Shown piece by piece: positions 27,771 through 36,282 of a DNA stretch of 64,000 nt. The stretch lies in the NCBI GenBank assembly GCA_019116025.1, contig DXCM01000027.1, positions 1 to 64,000 on the forward strand, written 5' to 3'. A program made the translations under genes and the position numbers. Source of the DNA: Candidatus Companilactobacillus pullicola (GTDB taxonomy: Bacteria; Bacillota; Bacilli; Lactobacillales; Lactobacillaceae). The notes below the pieces were generated by a model. It was not told the origin of the DNA, made no database searches, and was given only the letters and a program-made list of their open reading frames with translations. Numbering within the stretch: position 1 is the stretch's first letter; each line of letters starts with the position of its first letter.

Positions 27771-28589
27771 TTAATAGTTATCTATTATGTCGCCGACTGG
27801 ATCACCGGTGTTAGAGTTTCCTCCACCATCGTTTGAACCGCCATTGCCACCTGATTTAGATAATTTCAAGTAGATGAGCGCCATAGAAATACCGATAGTA
27901 CCAAGACCAATAAGTGTTAGATCTGTAACTGTAGCAAGTACGAAACCAATAGCGAAGAATGGCCATACTTCACGACTAGCCATCATGTTGATAACCATTG
28001 CGTAACCAACGGCAACAACCGTACCACCACCGATTGACAAACCATCTGTCAACCATGTAGGCATAGCATCTAGTAATGATCTAACGGGACCAGCACCAAT
28101 TGCAAGAATCAATGCAGCAGGAATAGCGATACGTAGACCTTGCATACAAATAGCAACATATTGCCAGAAATCAATTTTAGCAAAACTACCTTCTTCAGCA
28201 GCCTTATCCATAATATGAACAATACCAGTTGCTAATGTACGACATAGAATTGTTAGAAGTAGTCCGGCAACAGCCAAAGGAACAGCAATAGCAATAGCTG
28301 AACCAACACCCTTTTGTCCTTTACCACCAAGAACAAGAATAATAGCTGAAGCGACAGCTGCCAAAGCAGCATCAGGTGCTACGGCAGCACCGATATTAGC
28401 CCAACCTAAGGCGATCATTTGTAATGAACCACCAAGGATAAGACAAGGTAACAATTGACCTGTAACTAAGCCGATTAAAGTACATGCGATAACTGGTTGG
28501 TGAAAATGGAATTCATCCAAAATACCTTCCATACCAGCTAGGAATGATACCAAAACGACAAGAATAATCTGAATAGCATTTAATTGCAT
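27771..28589 (-). CDS. manM: PTS mannose/fructose/sorbose transporter subunit IIC
   Basis: Sugar-translocating membrane subunit IIC, 272 residues with multiple spans starting MQLNAIQIILVVLVSFLAGMEGILDEFHFHQPVIACTLIG. The conserved GLVTGQLLPCLILGGSLQMIALGWANIGAAVAPDAALA block follows. The C-terminus is a glycine/asparagine-rich tail (SGGNGGSNDGGGNSNTGDP) as seen in lactobacillar ManM proteins. It lies 42 bases downstream of manL and 19 bases upstream of manN in one operon. Confidence 0.95.
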   Translation of the reverse strand: MQLNAIQIILVVLVSFLAGMEGILDEFHFHQPVIACTLIGLVTGQLLPCLILGGSLQMIALGWANIGAAVAPDAALAAVASAIILVLGGKGQKGVGSAIAIAVPLAVAGLLLTILCRTLATGIVHIMDKAAEEGSFAKIDFWQYVAICMQGLRIAIPAALILAIGAGPVRSLLDAMPTWLTDGLSIGGGTVVAVGYAMVINMMASREVWPFFAIGFVLATVTDLTLIGLGTIGISMALIYLKLSKSGGNGGSNDGGGNSNTGDPVGDIIDNY

Positions 28590-28631
28590 GATTATTAATC
28601 CTCCGTTTTATTTCTTATAAAAGTTAAATCC

Positions 28632-29606
28632 CTATTTATTTTTATCCAATTCTGCTTGGGCTTTCTTCATAATATTATCAAGATTGTCCTCAGAATCTGT
28701 TGGAACCTTACGAACATCAAACTTGATGCCTTGTGATTCCAATTTCTTAAATGTATCAATATCATTTTGATCGAAAGCCAAAACCTTATTAGGTTGAACT
28801 TTACCAACTGAGTGAGCCATTGAACCAACATTGATTGTTTTCAATGGAACTCCACCATCGACAGCCTTTTCAACATCTTGTGGTGTTTCGAACAATAGTA
28901 ATGCACGTTCGCCACCAAAATGTTTATCATCTTTGGCAATTTTGATCATTTGCTTGATTGGGATAACGTGAGCATGAACACCAACTGGTGCAGCTTGCAT
29001 AATCAATTGTTTACGCAAGTCATCCTTTGCAACGTTATCTGAAACGACAATAATACGTGTTGGTGATACTGACTTATACCATGCAGTAGCAACTTGACCA
29101 TGCAATAGACGTGAATCAATACGAGCCAAAACATATTTCATTGAACCAGGTTTACCACCTGAAACGCTTTGTTGTGGAGCAGCTTTAGGAGCAGCTTCCT
29201 TAGGTTGTAATGATTCTGGACGAACCTTTACACCATCTTTTGCTGTTTCAATGATATGAGCAGCAATTTCATGTGCAGAATTCATTGACATACGTGAAGC
29301 ATAAGCTTCGATCAACATAGGCAAGTTAAGACCAGCAACGATAGCCCACTTATCCTTATGTGCTTCGAACAAACCATTTACTTGGTTGAATGGTGTTCCA
29401 CCCCAAAGGTCAACTAAGAACAAAACTTGCTCTTGATCTTCCAATTTGGAAACAGCATCTTCCAATTTTGCCTTAAGGTCATCAGGCCCCATGCTTGGTT
29501 GCAATGTAACGGATTGAACATCTTTTTGTTCACCGAAAATCATTGATCCAGACATCTTAATGCCGTCGGCAAAGTCACCATGGCTTGCAATAATAATTCC
29601 AACCAT
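28632..29606 (-). CDS. manL: PTS mannose transporter subunit IIAB
   Basis: Cytoplasmic phosphotransfer protein with fused IIA and IIB domains, 324 residues. The IIA domain begins MVGIIIASHGDFADG with the phosphorylated histidine (His9). An alanine/proline/lysine-rich linker (KEAAPKAAPQQ) lies near residue 155. The IIB domain contains RIDSRLLHGQVATAWYK with its phosphohistidine (about residue 189). It is the first gene of manLMN. A GGAGGAAG site precedes the ATG, and a cre-like sequence sits just upstream, which fits carbon catabolite control. Confidence 0.95.
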   Translation of the reverse strand: MVGIIIASHGDFADGIKMSGSMIFGEQKDVQSVTLQPSMGPDDLKAKLEDAVSKLEDQEQVLFLVDLWGGTPFNQVNGLFEAHKDKWAIVAGLNLPMLIEAYASRMSMNSAHEIAAHIIETAKDGVKVRPESLQPKEAAPKAAPQQSVSGGKPGSMKYVLARIDSRLLHGQVATAWYKSVSPTRIIVVSDNVAKDDLRKQLIMQAAPVGVHAHVIPIKQMIKIAKDDKHFGGERALLLFETPQDVEKAVDGGVPLKTINVGSMAHSVGKVQPNKVLAFDQNDIDTFKKLESQGIKFDVRKVPTDSEDNLDNIMKKAQAELDKNK

Positions 29607-30266
29607 GTTTCTTCCTCCTTATGTTTTATATAATTAAAACGCTTACTTCAACCACCCAATGCGGTCGCCTAAAAAAATAGAATAATATCCTAATAAACCG
29701 TTTTAATCTAGCCCACCCTTCATGTGAACCCTTACATAATATCATTTTTTCAGAAAAAAAAACAGTCCTTTTAAAAAAAAGTCTAGACCACATCCAAAAT
29801 AAATTATCTTTGTGATTTTTAGAGATTTTCCATCGTCCTTTTGGCATATTAATTAGAGCTAATTTAACAAGCTTTCTGATTTTTTATACTTAAAATAAAA
29901 ATTTTATTTCTGTTCTTTTTGTCCATTTTTGTGGCTGCTTGTGATATTTGAAAGCCGTATTTCATTTTCAAATACTTTCAGTTTTATCGTCCTCTGATAC
30001 CGAAAGCATGGTAATCTCGTTATTTTCTTTTATATAAATACATTTTTGATAAATGAATTTTCACTTGTTACTTTTGTGTGACATGCTACATCACTGTTAA
30101 TTTTTAAAATTTTACTATGTAATTTTTTAAGTAAAACAAATCTCATTTGCTGAAATGGTCTGTACCAATGTCTCTTGAATATTTAATTTTTAATATAGAA
30201 TAAAGAACTTTTTAAAACCAAACAAAAGCAATAAAAAGCGTGATTTTTTTAAATTAATAGGATAAT
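29607..30266. other. 660-bp AT-rich gap upstream of manL
   Basis: Serves as the manL promoter and leader region on the minus strand and the 3' flank of the HxlR gene. A TATTAT-like -10 candidate is present near 29735-29740. No sigma-54 type -24/-12 promoter (TGGCA...TGC) was found. A 73-codon frame (29626-29847) is judged spurious. Confidence 0.65.
29634..29647. promoter_or_regulatory. cre-like site before manL
   Basis: TTAAAACGCTTACT matches the catabolite-responsive element consensus TGWAANCGNTNWCA at all but two positions. It lies between the promoter region and the ribosome-binding site of manL, a position suited to CcpA roadblock repression. Confidence 0.4.
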
Positions 30267-30611
30267 TCACATTTTTGAAACTTCTTTTTGATTATATAGA
30301 CTCCCCCAACTTGCCATTGACTTAATAACTGGTTCTAAAGTCCTGCCAAACTCCGTCAATTGATAATCTGTTCGCAATGGTTTCAACTGATAAACAGTTT
30401 TCTTAATTATTCCATCTTGTTCTAAATCTTTTAACTGTAAGGCAAGCATTCTCCTGGAACAGTCTTTTAGTTCATGTTGTAACTGTCCAAAATGACAAAT
30501 TTCATTCTGAAACAGATGATAAAGGATCACACTTTTCCATTTGCCAGATATTATTTGCAACGTACTTTCTACTGGACAACCTGCATTGCAATCATAAATA
30601 TGTCGTTTCAT
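30267..30611 (-). CDS. HxlR family winged-helix transcriptional regulator
   Basis: A 114-residue HxlR-type regulator. The N-terminal segment YDCNAGCPVESTLQIISGKWKSVILYHLF has the CP...GKW pattern with a redox-reactive-type cysteine, followed by LQHELKDCSRRMLALQLKDLEQDGII (recognition helix) and the wing YQLKPLRTDYQLTEFGRTL. Members usually sense electrophiles or redox stress and repress a divergent oxidoreductase gene, exactly the arrangement seen here with the gene at 30748. I start at 30611, behind GGAGTGAGGG. Confidence 0.9.
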   Translation of the reverse strand: MKRHIYDCNAGCPVESTLQIISGKWKSVILYHLFQNEICHFGQLQHELKDCSRRMLALQLKDLEQDGIIKKTVYQLKPLRTDYQLTEFGRTLEPVIKSMASWGSLYNQKEVSKM

Positions 30612-30747
30612 ACCCTCACTCCAATCAATCCACACATAAATTACCGTTTTTTAAAATTTGAAGCAACAACATATGACTAGTAACAAAAATTTCACGATTG
30701 TTAACTTTCTTCATGCGATTAATACTAAATATCGAGGAGGATTTATT

Positions 30748-31764
30748 ATGAAAGCTATCGGATTTACAGAACATCTACCTATTCAAGATAAGGACAGTTT
30801 GATCGAATTTTCGCAGCCTATTCCTGAGGTTAAAGGACACGATCTATTAGTAAAAATATCGGCAGTATCGGTCAATCCGGTTGATGTTGGTGTCAGGAAA
30901 AGTGGCTATCGAAAACTTAGTCACCCTAAAGTAATTGGTTGGGATGCTGTTGGAGTGGTCATTGACACTGATAAGGAAGTTACTCTCTTCCATAACGGTG
31001 AAAAAGTATTTTATGCTGGCTCCTTTATCAGACCTGGCAGCAATAGTGAATACCAATTGGTTGATGAAAGAATCGTCGGCCACGCTCCCAAAAATTTATC
31101 AGACGCTGAAATTGCTGCTATGCCGTTAACATCATTAACCGCTTGGGAGGCACTTTTTGAACAATTAGAAATTTCTCCATATAATAAGGAAACAAACTAT
31201 CAAAAAACAATCCTGATTATTAACGGAGCTGGCGGTGTTGGTTCAATTGCTACCCAACTAGCACACTGGTCGGGTTTAAAAGTAATCGCCACTGCATCCC
31301 GTACTGAAACCATTTCCTGGGTGCGACAAAATGGTGCAGATTTGACTGTTAACCACCGTAAAAATTTGATTACTGAAGTCCACAAATTAGGATTCAAATA
31401 TGTTGATTACATTTTAGAATTGAATGATCTTGATGGACACTGGGAAGAAATGGCTCAACTCATCAAGCCAAATGGTCGGATAACTTCAATTACTGAGAAT
31501 CGCCGTCCAATTGATCTCAAGAAATTAACTAAAAAGAAAGCTAGCTTCTCGTGGGAATGGATGTATTCCAAATCCTATTACCAAACACCTGATATGATCA
31601 CACAACATGAAATTCTTGAGAATATTGCCCAATTACTTGATAACAAGACCATTCACAGTACTTTGACCAAAACTTTGTCCCCTATCAACGTTGATAACTT
31701 GAAGAAGGCTCACCAATTAGTAGAAACGAATCATATGATTGGCAAGATCGTTATTAGTAATTAA
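30748..31764 (+). CDS. Zinc-binding-type alcohol dehydrogenase / quinone oxidoreductase family protein
   Basis: Medium-chain dehydrogenase of the zinc-alcohol-dehydrogenase-like (quinone oxidoreductase) group, 338 residues. It has the GroES-like N-terminal domain (VKISAVSVNPVDVGVRKSG...HPKVIGWDAVGVV) and the nucleotide-binding motif IINGAGGVGSIATQLAHWSGLKVI (about residues 152-175). It lacks the catalytic zinc ligands of true alcohol dehydrogenases, so it is probably an NADPH-dependent enone or quinone reductase. It is divergent from the HxlR regulator. The AGGAGG site fixes the start at 30748. Confidence 0.9.
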   Translation: MKAIGFTEHLPIQDKDSLIEFSQPIPEVKGHDLLVKISAVSVNPVDVGVRKSGYRKLSHPKVIGWDAVGVVIDTDKEVTLFHNGEKVFYAGSFIRPGSNSEYQLVDERIVGHAPKNLSDAEIAAMPLTSLTAWEALFEQLEISPYNKETNYQKTILIINGAGGVGSIATQLAHWSGLKVIATASRTETISWVRQNGADLTVNHRKNLITEVHKLGFKYVDYILELNDLDGHWEEMAQLIKPNGRITSITENRRPIDLKKLTKKKASFSWEWMYSKSYYQTPDMITQHEILENIAQLLDNKTIHSTLTKTLSPINVDNLKKAHQLVETNHMIGKIVISN

Positions 31765-31884
31765 AAAATCCAGCCGAACCTGCATTCATTTACTTATAGA
31801 AACGTTTACTTCAATTACTTGTGGATTTTTTCACAACTCTTCAAGTATAATGATAGTTACAGAAATCACAAAGGAGTGAACTTG

Positions 31885-32823
31885 ATGAAAATTATCATCG
31901 CAGGTGCGGGTGCCATGGGTAGCCGCTTTGGAATTATGCTTCATAGAGGGGGCAACGACGTAACCCTAGTTGATGGTTGGCCAGCACACGTTGAGGCTAT
32001 CCGTCAAAACGGTTTAAAGGCTAACTTTAATGGTGAGGATATTACAGAACAAATCCCTGTAATGCTTCAATCAGAAGTCAAAAGTGACACTAAAGCCGAC
32101 TTGATTATTTTATTCACTAAGTCAATGCAACTTGCTCAAATGTTGCAAGATGTTAAGCCGCTTATTGCTGAGAATACAAAGATTCTTTGCCTTTTAAATG
32201 GTATTGGGCACGAAGATACTATCGAAAAATATATTCCAATGGAAAATATCTTTATCGGTAATACTATGTGGACTGCCGGTCTAGTTGGACCTGGTGAGGT
32301 TAAACTATTTGGTAATGGTTCTGTCGAACTACAAAACTTAGGCCAAGATCAAGAAGATGCCGCTAAGGACTTAGCTAAAGTTCTTTCAGAATCTGGTTTA
32401 AACGCTAAATATTCAGACAATATTCACTATTCAATTTATCGTAAAGCTTGTGTCAACGGAACTATGAACTGTCTTTGCTCAATTCTTGACGTCAACATGG
32501 CTGAATTTGGAGCTACTAAGCCTGCCCATGACATCGTCGTCACAGTAGTAAATGAATTTGCTGCTGTTGCTAAACACGAAGGCGTTGACCTAGATGTTGA
32601 TGAAGTCGTTGCCCATGTAGAATCTTGCTTTGATCCTGAAACAATCGGTAAACATTATCCATCAATGTATCAAGATTTGATCAACAATCATCGCTTAACA
32701 GAAATCGACTACATCAATGGAGCCGTTTCTCGTAAAGGTAAGAAATATCAAATTCCTACTCCATATTGTGATTTGTTAACACAACTAATTCACTGTAAAG
32801 AAGATATTCTTGGTGCTAAATAG
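31885..32823 (+). CDS. Ketopantoate reductase-like (2-dehydropantoate 2-reductase) protein
   Basis: Member of the ApbA/PanE family, 312 residues, starting MKIIIAGAGAMGSRFGIMLHRGGNDVTLVDGW (NADP-binding GxGxxG). Further family features are LFTKSMQ, LLNGIGHEDTIEKYIP, YRKACVNGTMN with the catalytic lysine, and a C-terminal Ser/Glu region EIDYINGAVSRKGKKY. Some members reduce other 2-oxo acids (2-hydroxyacid dehydrogenase activity), so the substrate is not certain; no other pantothenate gene is nearby. The gene is followed after 21 bases by an EIIC-like membrane protein, suggesting a shared transcript. An AAGGAG site fixes the start. Confidence 0.85.
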   Translation: MKIIIAGAGAMGSRFGIMLHRGGNDVTLVDGWPAHVEAIRQNGLKANFNGEDITEQIPVMLQSEVKSDTKADLIILFTKSMQLAQMLQDVKPLIAENTKILCLLNGIGHEDTIEKYIPMENIFIGNTMWTAGLVGPGEVKLFGNGSVELQNLGQDQEDAAKDLAKVLSESGLNAKYSDNIHYSIYRKACVNGTMNCLCSILDVNMAEFGATKPAHDIVVTVVNEFAAVAKHEGVDLDVDEVVAHVESCFDPETIGKHYPSMYQDLINNHRLTEIDYINGAVSRKGKKYQIPTPYCDLLTQLIHCKEDILGAK

Positions 32824-32844
32824 TTAAATCACAGGAGGATTATT

Positions 32845-33882
32845 ATGAAACAAAAACTAACAGCCAAAGTTTTTCTAAACAAAGTACTATCAGGAACCGC
32901 AACCGGTATTATTATCGGATTGATTCCCAATGCCGTTTTAGCTGCTATCTTAAAACTGTTCGGTAACAATCCTTTTGCACTTGCCATCGGTCAAATGGCA
33001 ATTATCTTTCAACTTGCAACACCACTATTAATTGGAGCCCTAATTGCCCTTCAATTTGAATTCAAACCAATGCCTATGATGGTTGTTGGTGGAGCTGCTT
33101 TCGTTGGTTCCGGCGTTATTAAATTTAATGCCAAAGCTCAAGCCTACATCGGAGCTGGTACTGGTGACATCATCAATACCATGCTAACAGCCGCTATTGC
33201 TGTCGGATTGATTTTATTGATCGGTGAAAAATTTGGTTCCGTTGCTATCGTCTTAACCCCAATTGTTGTTGGTGTCGGCGCTGGTTTAATCGGATTTTAT
33301 CTCTATCCATACGTCACTGACATTACTAAGGCTATCGGTGATGGAATCAATTCATTCACTAATTTACAACCTATCTTGATGTGTATCCTAATTAGTTGTG
33401 CCTTCGCTACCATCATTATTTCGCCAATTTCTACCGTTGCTATCGGTATGGCGATTCAATTAAATGGTATATCTGCTGGTGCTGCTGCTATGGGTGTCGC
33501 CGCTACAACCATCGTTTTAGTTGTCAACTCATGGAAGATCAACAAACCAGGTGTAACAATTGCAATTGCCCTAGGAGCTATGAAAATGATGATGCCAAAT
33601 CTATTCAGAAAGCCTATCATCCTTATTCCTTGTTTGATAACTGCTGCCATCTCCGCTATCCCTGTTGCTTTGTTCTCCATTTCGGGAACACCAGCTTCAG
33701 CCGGATTCGGTTTAGTTGGTCTAGTTGGTCCCTTAGCATCAATGGAAGCTGGCCTAAATATCGCCTTATTGTTAATTAGTTGGTTAGTAATTCCAGTCAT
33801 CGTATCATTAGTTTTACAATTTATTTTAGAAAAAGTACTTCACCTATACGATCGAAAAGATGTTTTTGAATTCTTAGGTTAA
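32845..33882 (+). CDS. PTS EIIC-like membrane protein (PTS_EIIC_2 family)
   Basis: A 345-residue membrane protein with about ten spans beginning KVFLNKVLSGTATGIIIGLIPNAVL. It has the glycine-rich text of the PTS_EIIC_2 group (VVGGAAFVGSGVIKFN, GSVAIVLTPIVVGVGAGLIG, SPISTVAIGMAIQLNGISAGAAAMGVAATTIVL). These proteins occur without IIA or IIB partners and their substrates are unknown, so PTS-driven transport is doubtful. It forms a likely operon with the upstream ketopantoate-reductase-like gene, which might mean transport of a 2-oxo or 2-hydroxy acid, but that is speculation. Confidence 0.8.
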   Translation: MKQKLTAKVFLNKVLSGTATGIIIGLIPNAVLAAILKLFGNNPFALAIGQMAIIFQLATPLLIGALIALQFEFKPMPMMVVGGAAFVGSGVIKFNAKAQAYIGAGTGDIINTMLTAAIAVGLILLIGEKFGSVAIVLTPIVVGVGAGLIGFYLYPYVTDITKAIGDGINSFTNLQPILMCILISCAFATIIISPISTVAIGMAIQLNGISAGAAAMGVAATTIVLVVNSWKINKPGVTIAIALGAMKMMMPNLFRKPIILIPCLITAAISAIPVALFSISGTPASAGFGLVGLVGPLASMEAGLNIALLLISWLVIPVIVSLVLQFILEKVLHLYDRKDVFEFLG

Positions 33883-33919
33883 AAAAATAGAGCCCACACA
33901 TTGTGTGAGCTCTATTTTT
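33881..33919. terminator. Bidirectional terminator between convergent PTS genes
   Basis: AAAAATAGAGCCCACACA pairs with TGTGTGAGCTCTATTTTT. It serves the EIIC-like gene and the glucose-type PTS gene. Confidence 0.9.
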
Positions 33920-35903
33920 ATTTAGTCGTAACTTTAACGACTTCATTATCTAACTTAACTTCTTGATTCAAAACATCGTACTTCATGTAGGCAACACTTG
34001 GCATATTAGTAATAATTACCATCATGTCCGTCTTCTTACCTGCATCAGTAATCTTCTTCAAGTCAACTTGTGCAAGTTGATCTCCATGTTGAACCTTTTG
34101 ACCATCAGAAACCTTAATTTCAAATGGTTCACCTTTCAATTGAACGGTATCGATTCCCATGTGAACTAATACTTCTAGTCCATTTTCAGTCTTGATACCT
34201 AAGGCATGTTTAGTTGGGAAAATAGTTGTGATCGTACCATCAACTGGAGCCACAATCTTTCCATCGGTTGGAACGACTGCATAACCGTCACCTAACATCT
34301 TTTGAGCAAAGGTTGGATCAGAAACTTTTTCAATATCTTCTAGCTCACCGTTGGCGACACTATAAAAGACATCTGTTTCACCAGCTTTAACATCACTGGC
34401 TGGTTCTGATTTAGGTTCTGGTTCTTTTTTTGCAGTTGTTGGAGCAGATACAGCAACATTGTTGTCATACAATTTCTTCAAGGCGTCGGCAACAAATTGT
34501 ACTTCTGTACCAACAACAATTTGAATATTAGTTTTATCCAAGACATTGATTCCTGAAACGTTGGCACTCATAATCTGTGACTTATTAGCTTTTGACGTAT
34601 CGTCCAATTGTAAACGCAAACGAGTCGTACAATTATCGATCACTTTAATATTATCGTGACCACCGATACCAGCGTAAATTTTCTTAGCAGCAATCATATA
34701 CTTGTCATCGTCATCAGACGTAACAACTTCGGCACTTTGATCACTTGAATCAACATCTACTGGTTCACGACCTGGTGTCATCAAGTTGAATTTCTTAATA
34801 GCAAAATCAAATACAAAGTAATAAATAACTGCCATCACAACACCTTGAACCAGCAACATATAAGGTTTGTTGGCGATTGGCATATGGAAACTCAAAATGT
34901 AATCAACTAGTCCAGCACTAAAAGTAAATCCGGCTGTCCAGTGCATGAAAGCAGCAAAGAACATTGATAAACCAGTTAAAACGGCATGGATAACATACAA
35001 TGGCCAAGCAACAAACATAAATGAGAATTCCAAAGGTTCAGTAACACCGGTAAAGAATGATGCAAAAGCACCGGCCATCATCAAACCAGCAGTGGCCTTC
35101 TTACGCTCTGGCAAGGCATTCTTGTAGATAGCTAAAGCCCCTGCAGGAAGTCCGAACATCATAACTGGGAAATAACCAGCTAAGTACATTCCGGTAATAC
35201 CTTTAGTACCCTTGTTGGCCCAGAAATTACCAATATCATTAATACCAGCAATATTAAATTCAAATACCTGATTTAAAGCTTGGTGCAATCCGGTTGGAAT
35301 CAATAAACGGTTGAAGAAACCAAATAATCCAGCACCAACAGCACCCAAACCAACAAAGAATTTACCAAAATTAATCAAAGCATCATATAGAAATGGCCAA
35401 ATGAATAGTAAAACAACTGAAATTAGTAACATTACCAAAGTAGATAAAATTGGAACTAATCTCTTACCACTAAAGAATGATAAAGCCATTGGCAATTTAG
35501 TTTCATGAAAACGATCGAACAAGGCTGCAGCAATTAAACCAGCCACAATACCAATAAATACATTTCCAGCAATCGCATTAAAGGCTGGATTGACATCCTT
35601 AACGTTAATCCCTTTTAATAAAGCAACATTTTTAGGTGAAAGTACATAAACTGGCACGATATAGGCAACCACACCGGCCATAGCTGAAGCACCGTCTTTG
35701 ACTTTGGACATCCCAATTGAAAGTCCAACTGCAAACAACAATGCCAACTGACTTAAAATGGCTGTACCACCAATTTGTAAGAATTGTGATAATCCCCAAT
35801 TCTGTGGTAACCAATGACCGATACCTTCAAGCAACGCTGCAGCTGGTAAAACAGCTACTGGAAGTTGAAGTGATCGACCCATTCGTTGAAGATAGGTTTT
35901 CAT
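33918..35903 (-). CDS. PTS glucose/N-acetylglucosamine-type transporter subunit IICBA
   Basis: A complete three-domain permease of 661 residues. The order is IIC (about 1-390, start MKTYLQRMGRSLQLPVAVLPAAALLEGIGHWL), IIB (about 405-480, with GGHDNIKVIDNCTTRLRLQL holding the phosphorylated cysteine), a linker rich in Pro/Glu, and IIA (about 515-655, with VLVHMGIDTVQLKG holding the active histidine). The IIC text (WTAGFTFSAGLVDY) fits N-acetylglucosamine or glucose transport; I lean to GlcNAc but cannot separate them. An AGGAGGAAAA site precedes the ATG, and a cre-like box lies about 110 bases upstream. Confidence 0.92.
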   Translation of the reverse strand: MKTYLQRMGRSLQLPVAVLPAAALLEGIGHWLPQNWGLSQFLQIGGTAILSQLALLFAVGLSIGMSKVKDGASAMAGVVAYIVPVYVLSPKNVALLKGINVKDVNPAFNAIAGNVFIGIVAGLIAAALFDRFHETKLPMALSFFSGKRLVPILSTLVMLLISVVLLFIWPFLYDALINFGKFFVGLGAVGAGLFGFFNRLLIPTGLHQALNQVFEFNIAGINDIGNFWANKGTKGITGMYLAGYFPVMMFGLPAGALAIYKNALPERKKATAGLMMAGAFASFFTGVTEPLEFSFMFVAWPLYVIHAVLTGLSMFFAAFMHWTAGFTFSAGLVDYILSFHMPIANKPYMLLVQGVVMAVIYYFVFDFAIKKFNLMTPGREPVDVDSSDQSAEVVTSDDDDKYMIAAKKIYAGIGGHDNIKVIDNCTTRLRLQLDDTSKANKSQIMSANVSGINVLDKTNIQIVVGTEVQFVADALKKLYDNNVAVSAPTTAKKEPEPKSEPASDVKAGETDVFYSVANGELEDIEKVSDPTFAQKMLGDGYAVVPTDGKIVAPVDGTITTIFPTKHALGIKTENGLEVLVHMGIDTVQLKGEPFEIKVSDGQKVQHGDQLAQVDLKKITDAGKKTDMMVIITNMPSVAYMKYDVLNQEVKLDNEVVKVTTK

Positions 35904-36011
35904 TTTCCTATTTTCCTCCTTATAAACATAAACATTTTTAACAAAGCTAATAATACTGGTATAGATTCAATACTGCAAGCAATTTATTAATAAAATGTAG
36001 AATGTAAGCTA

Positions 36012-36025
36012 TTTAACCGTTTACA
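36012..36025. promoter_or_regulatory. cre-like site upstream of the glucose/GlcNAc-type PTS gene
   Basis: TTTAACCGTTTACA matches the cre consensus TGWAANCGNTNWCA at all but one position. It lies in the divergent region between the PTS gene and the P-type ATPase gene and is closer to the PTS gene. Confidence 0.55.
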
Positions 36026-36119
36026 CCAAAACAATGGACTAGACATTTACAGAATTGGTATACTCCACGATGTTCATAATTAAAATAATCTAATAGTTTT
36101 AATAATATTGACATAATGT

Positions 36120-36282
36120 ATAATTCTTGCTATCTTTAGATTACGATATTTGAAGGAGTGAACTTTAACTGAAGACAAATCTTATATATTTCTTGCATCG
36201 GATTCGAAGCTGAGTTTTAGCACATTACTTATAAGCAATGCGCTTTTTTTGACCCCAAATTTAAAATTCGAGGAGATGTAAA
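36120..36282 (+). promoter_or_regulatory. Leader with terminator hairpin before the P-type ATPase gene
   Basis: A TATAAT box near 36118-36123 is followed by about 150 non-coding bases. Within them GCACATTACTTATAAGCAATG with GCGC forms a stem (36218-36242) and is followed by seven T residues. This looks like an attenuator in a regulated leader. The leader does not match the riboswitch classes I can recall (yybP-ykoY manganese, M-box). Confidence 0.55.

Noticed and set aside
29626..29847. 73-codon minus-strand frame upstream of manL
   Set aside because: It is AT-biased, has no ribosome-binding site and covers the manL promoter and leader.
29607..29900. Sigma-54 promoter for the mannose PTS
   Set aside because: Many lactobacillar and listerial man operons use one, but no TGGCA-N7-TGC element was found on the minus strand here, and no ManR-type activator gene is in the window.
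33396..33779. 127-codon plus-strand frame in another phase of the EIIC-like gene
   Set aside because: It is a shadow of the membrane protein gene; the translation is rich in Cys and Tyr, typical of out-of-frame reading.
36120..36282. yybP-ykoY manganese riboswitch
   Set aside because: The conserved leading GGGGAGUAG and the matching 3' core are not recognisable; recorded only as a terminator-containing leader.
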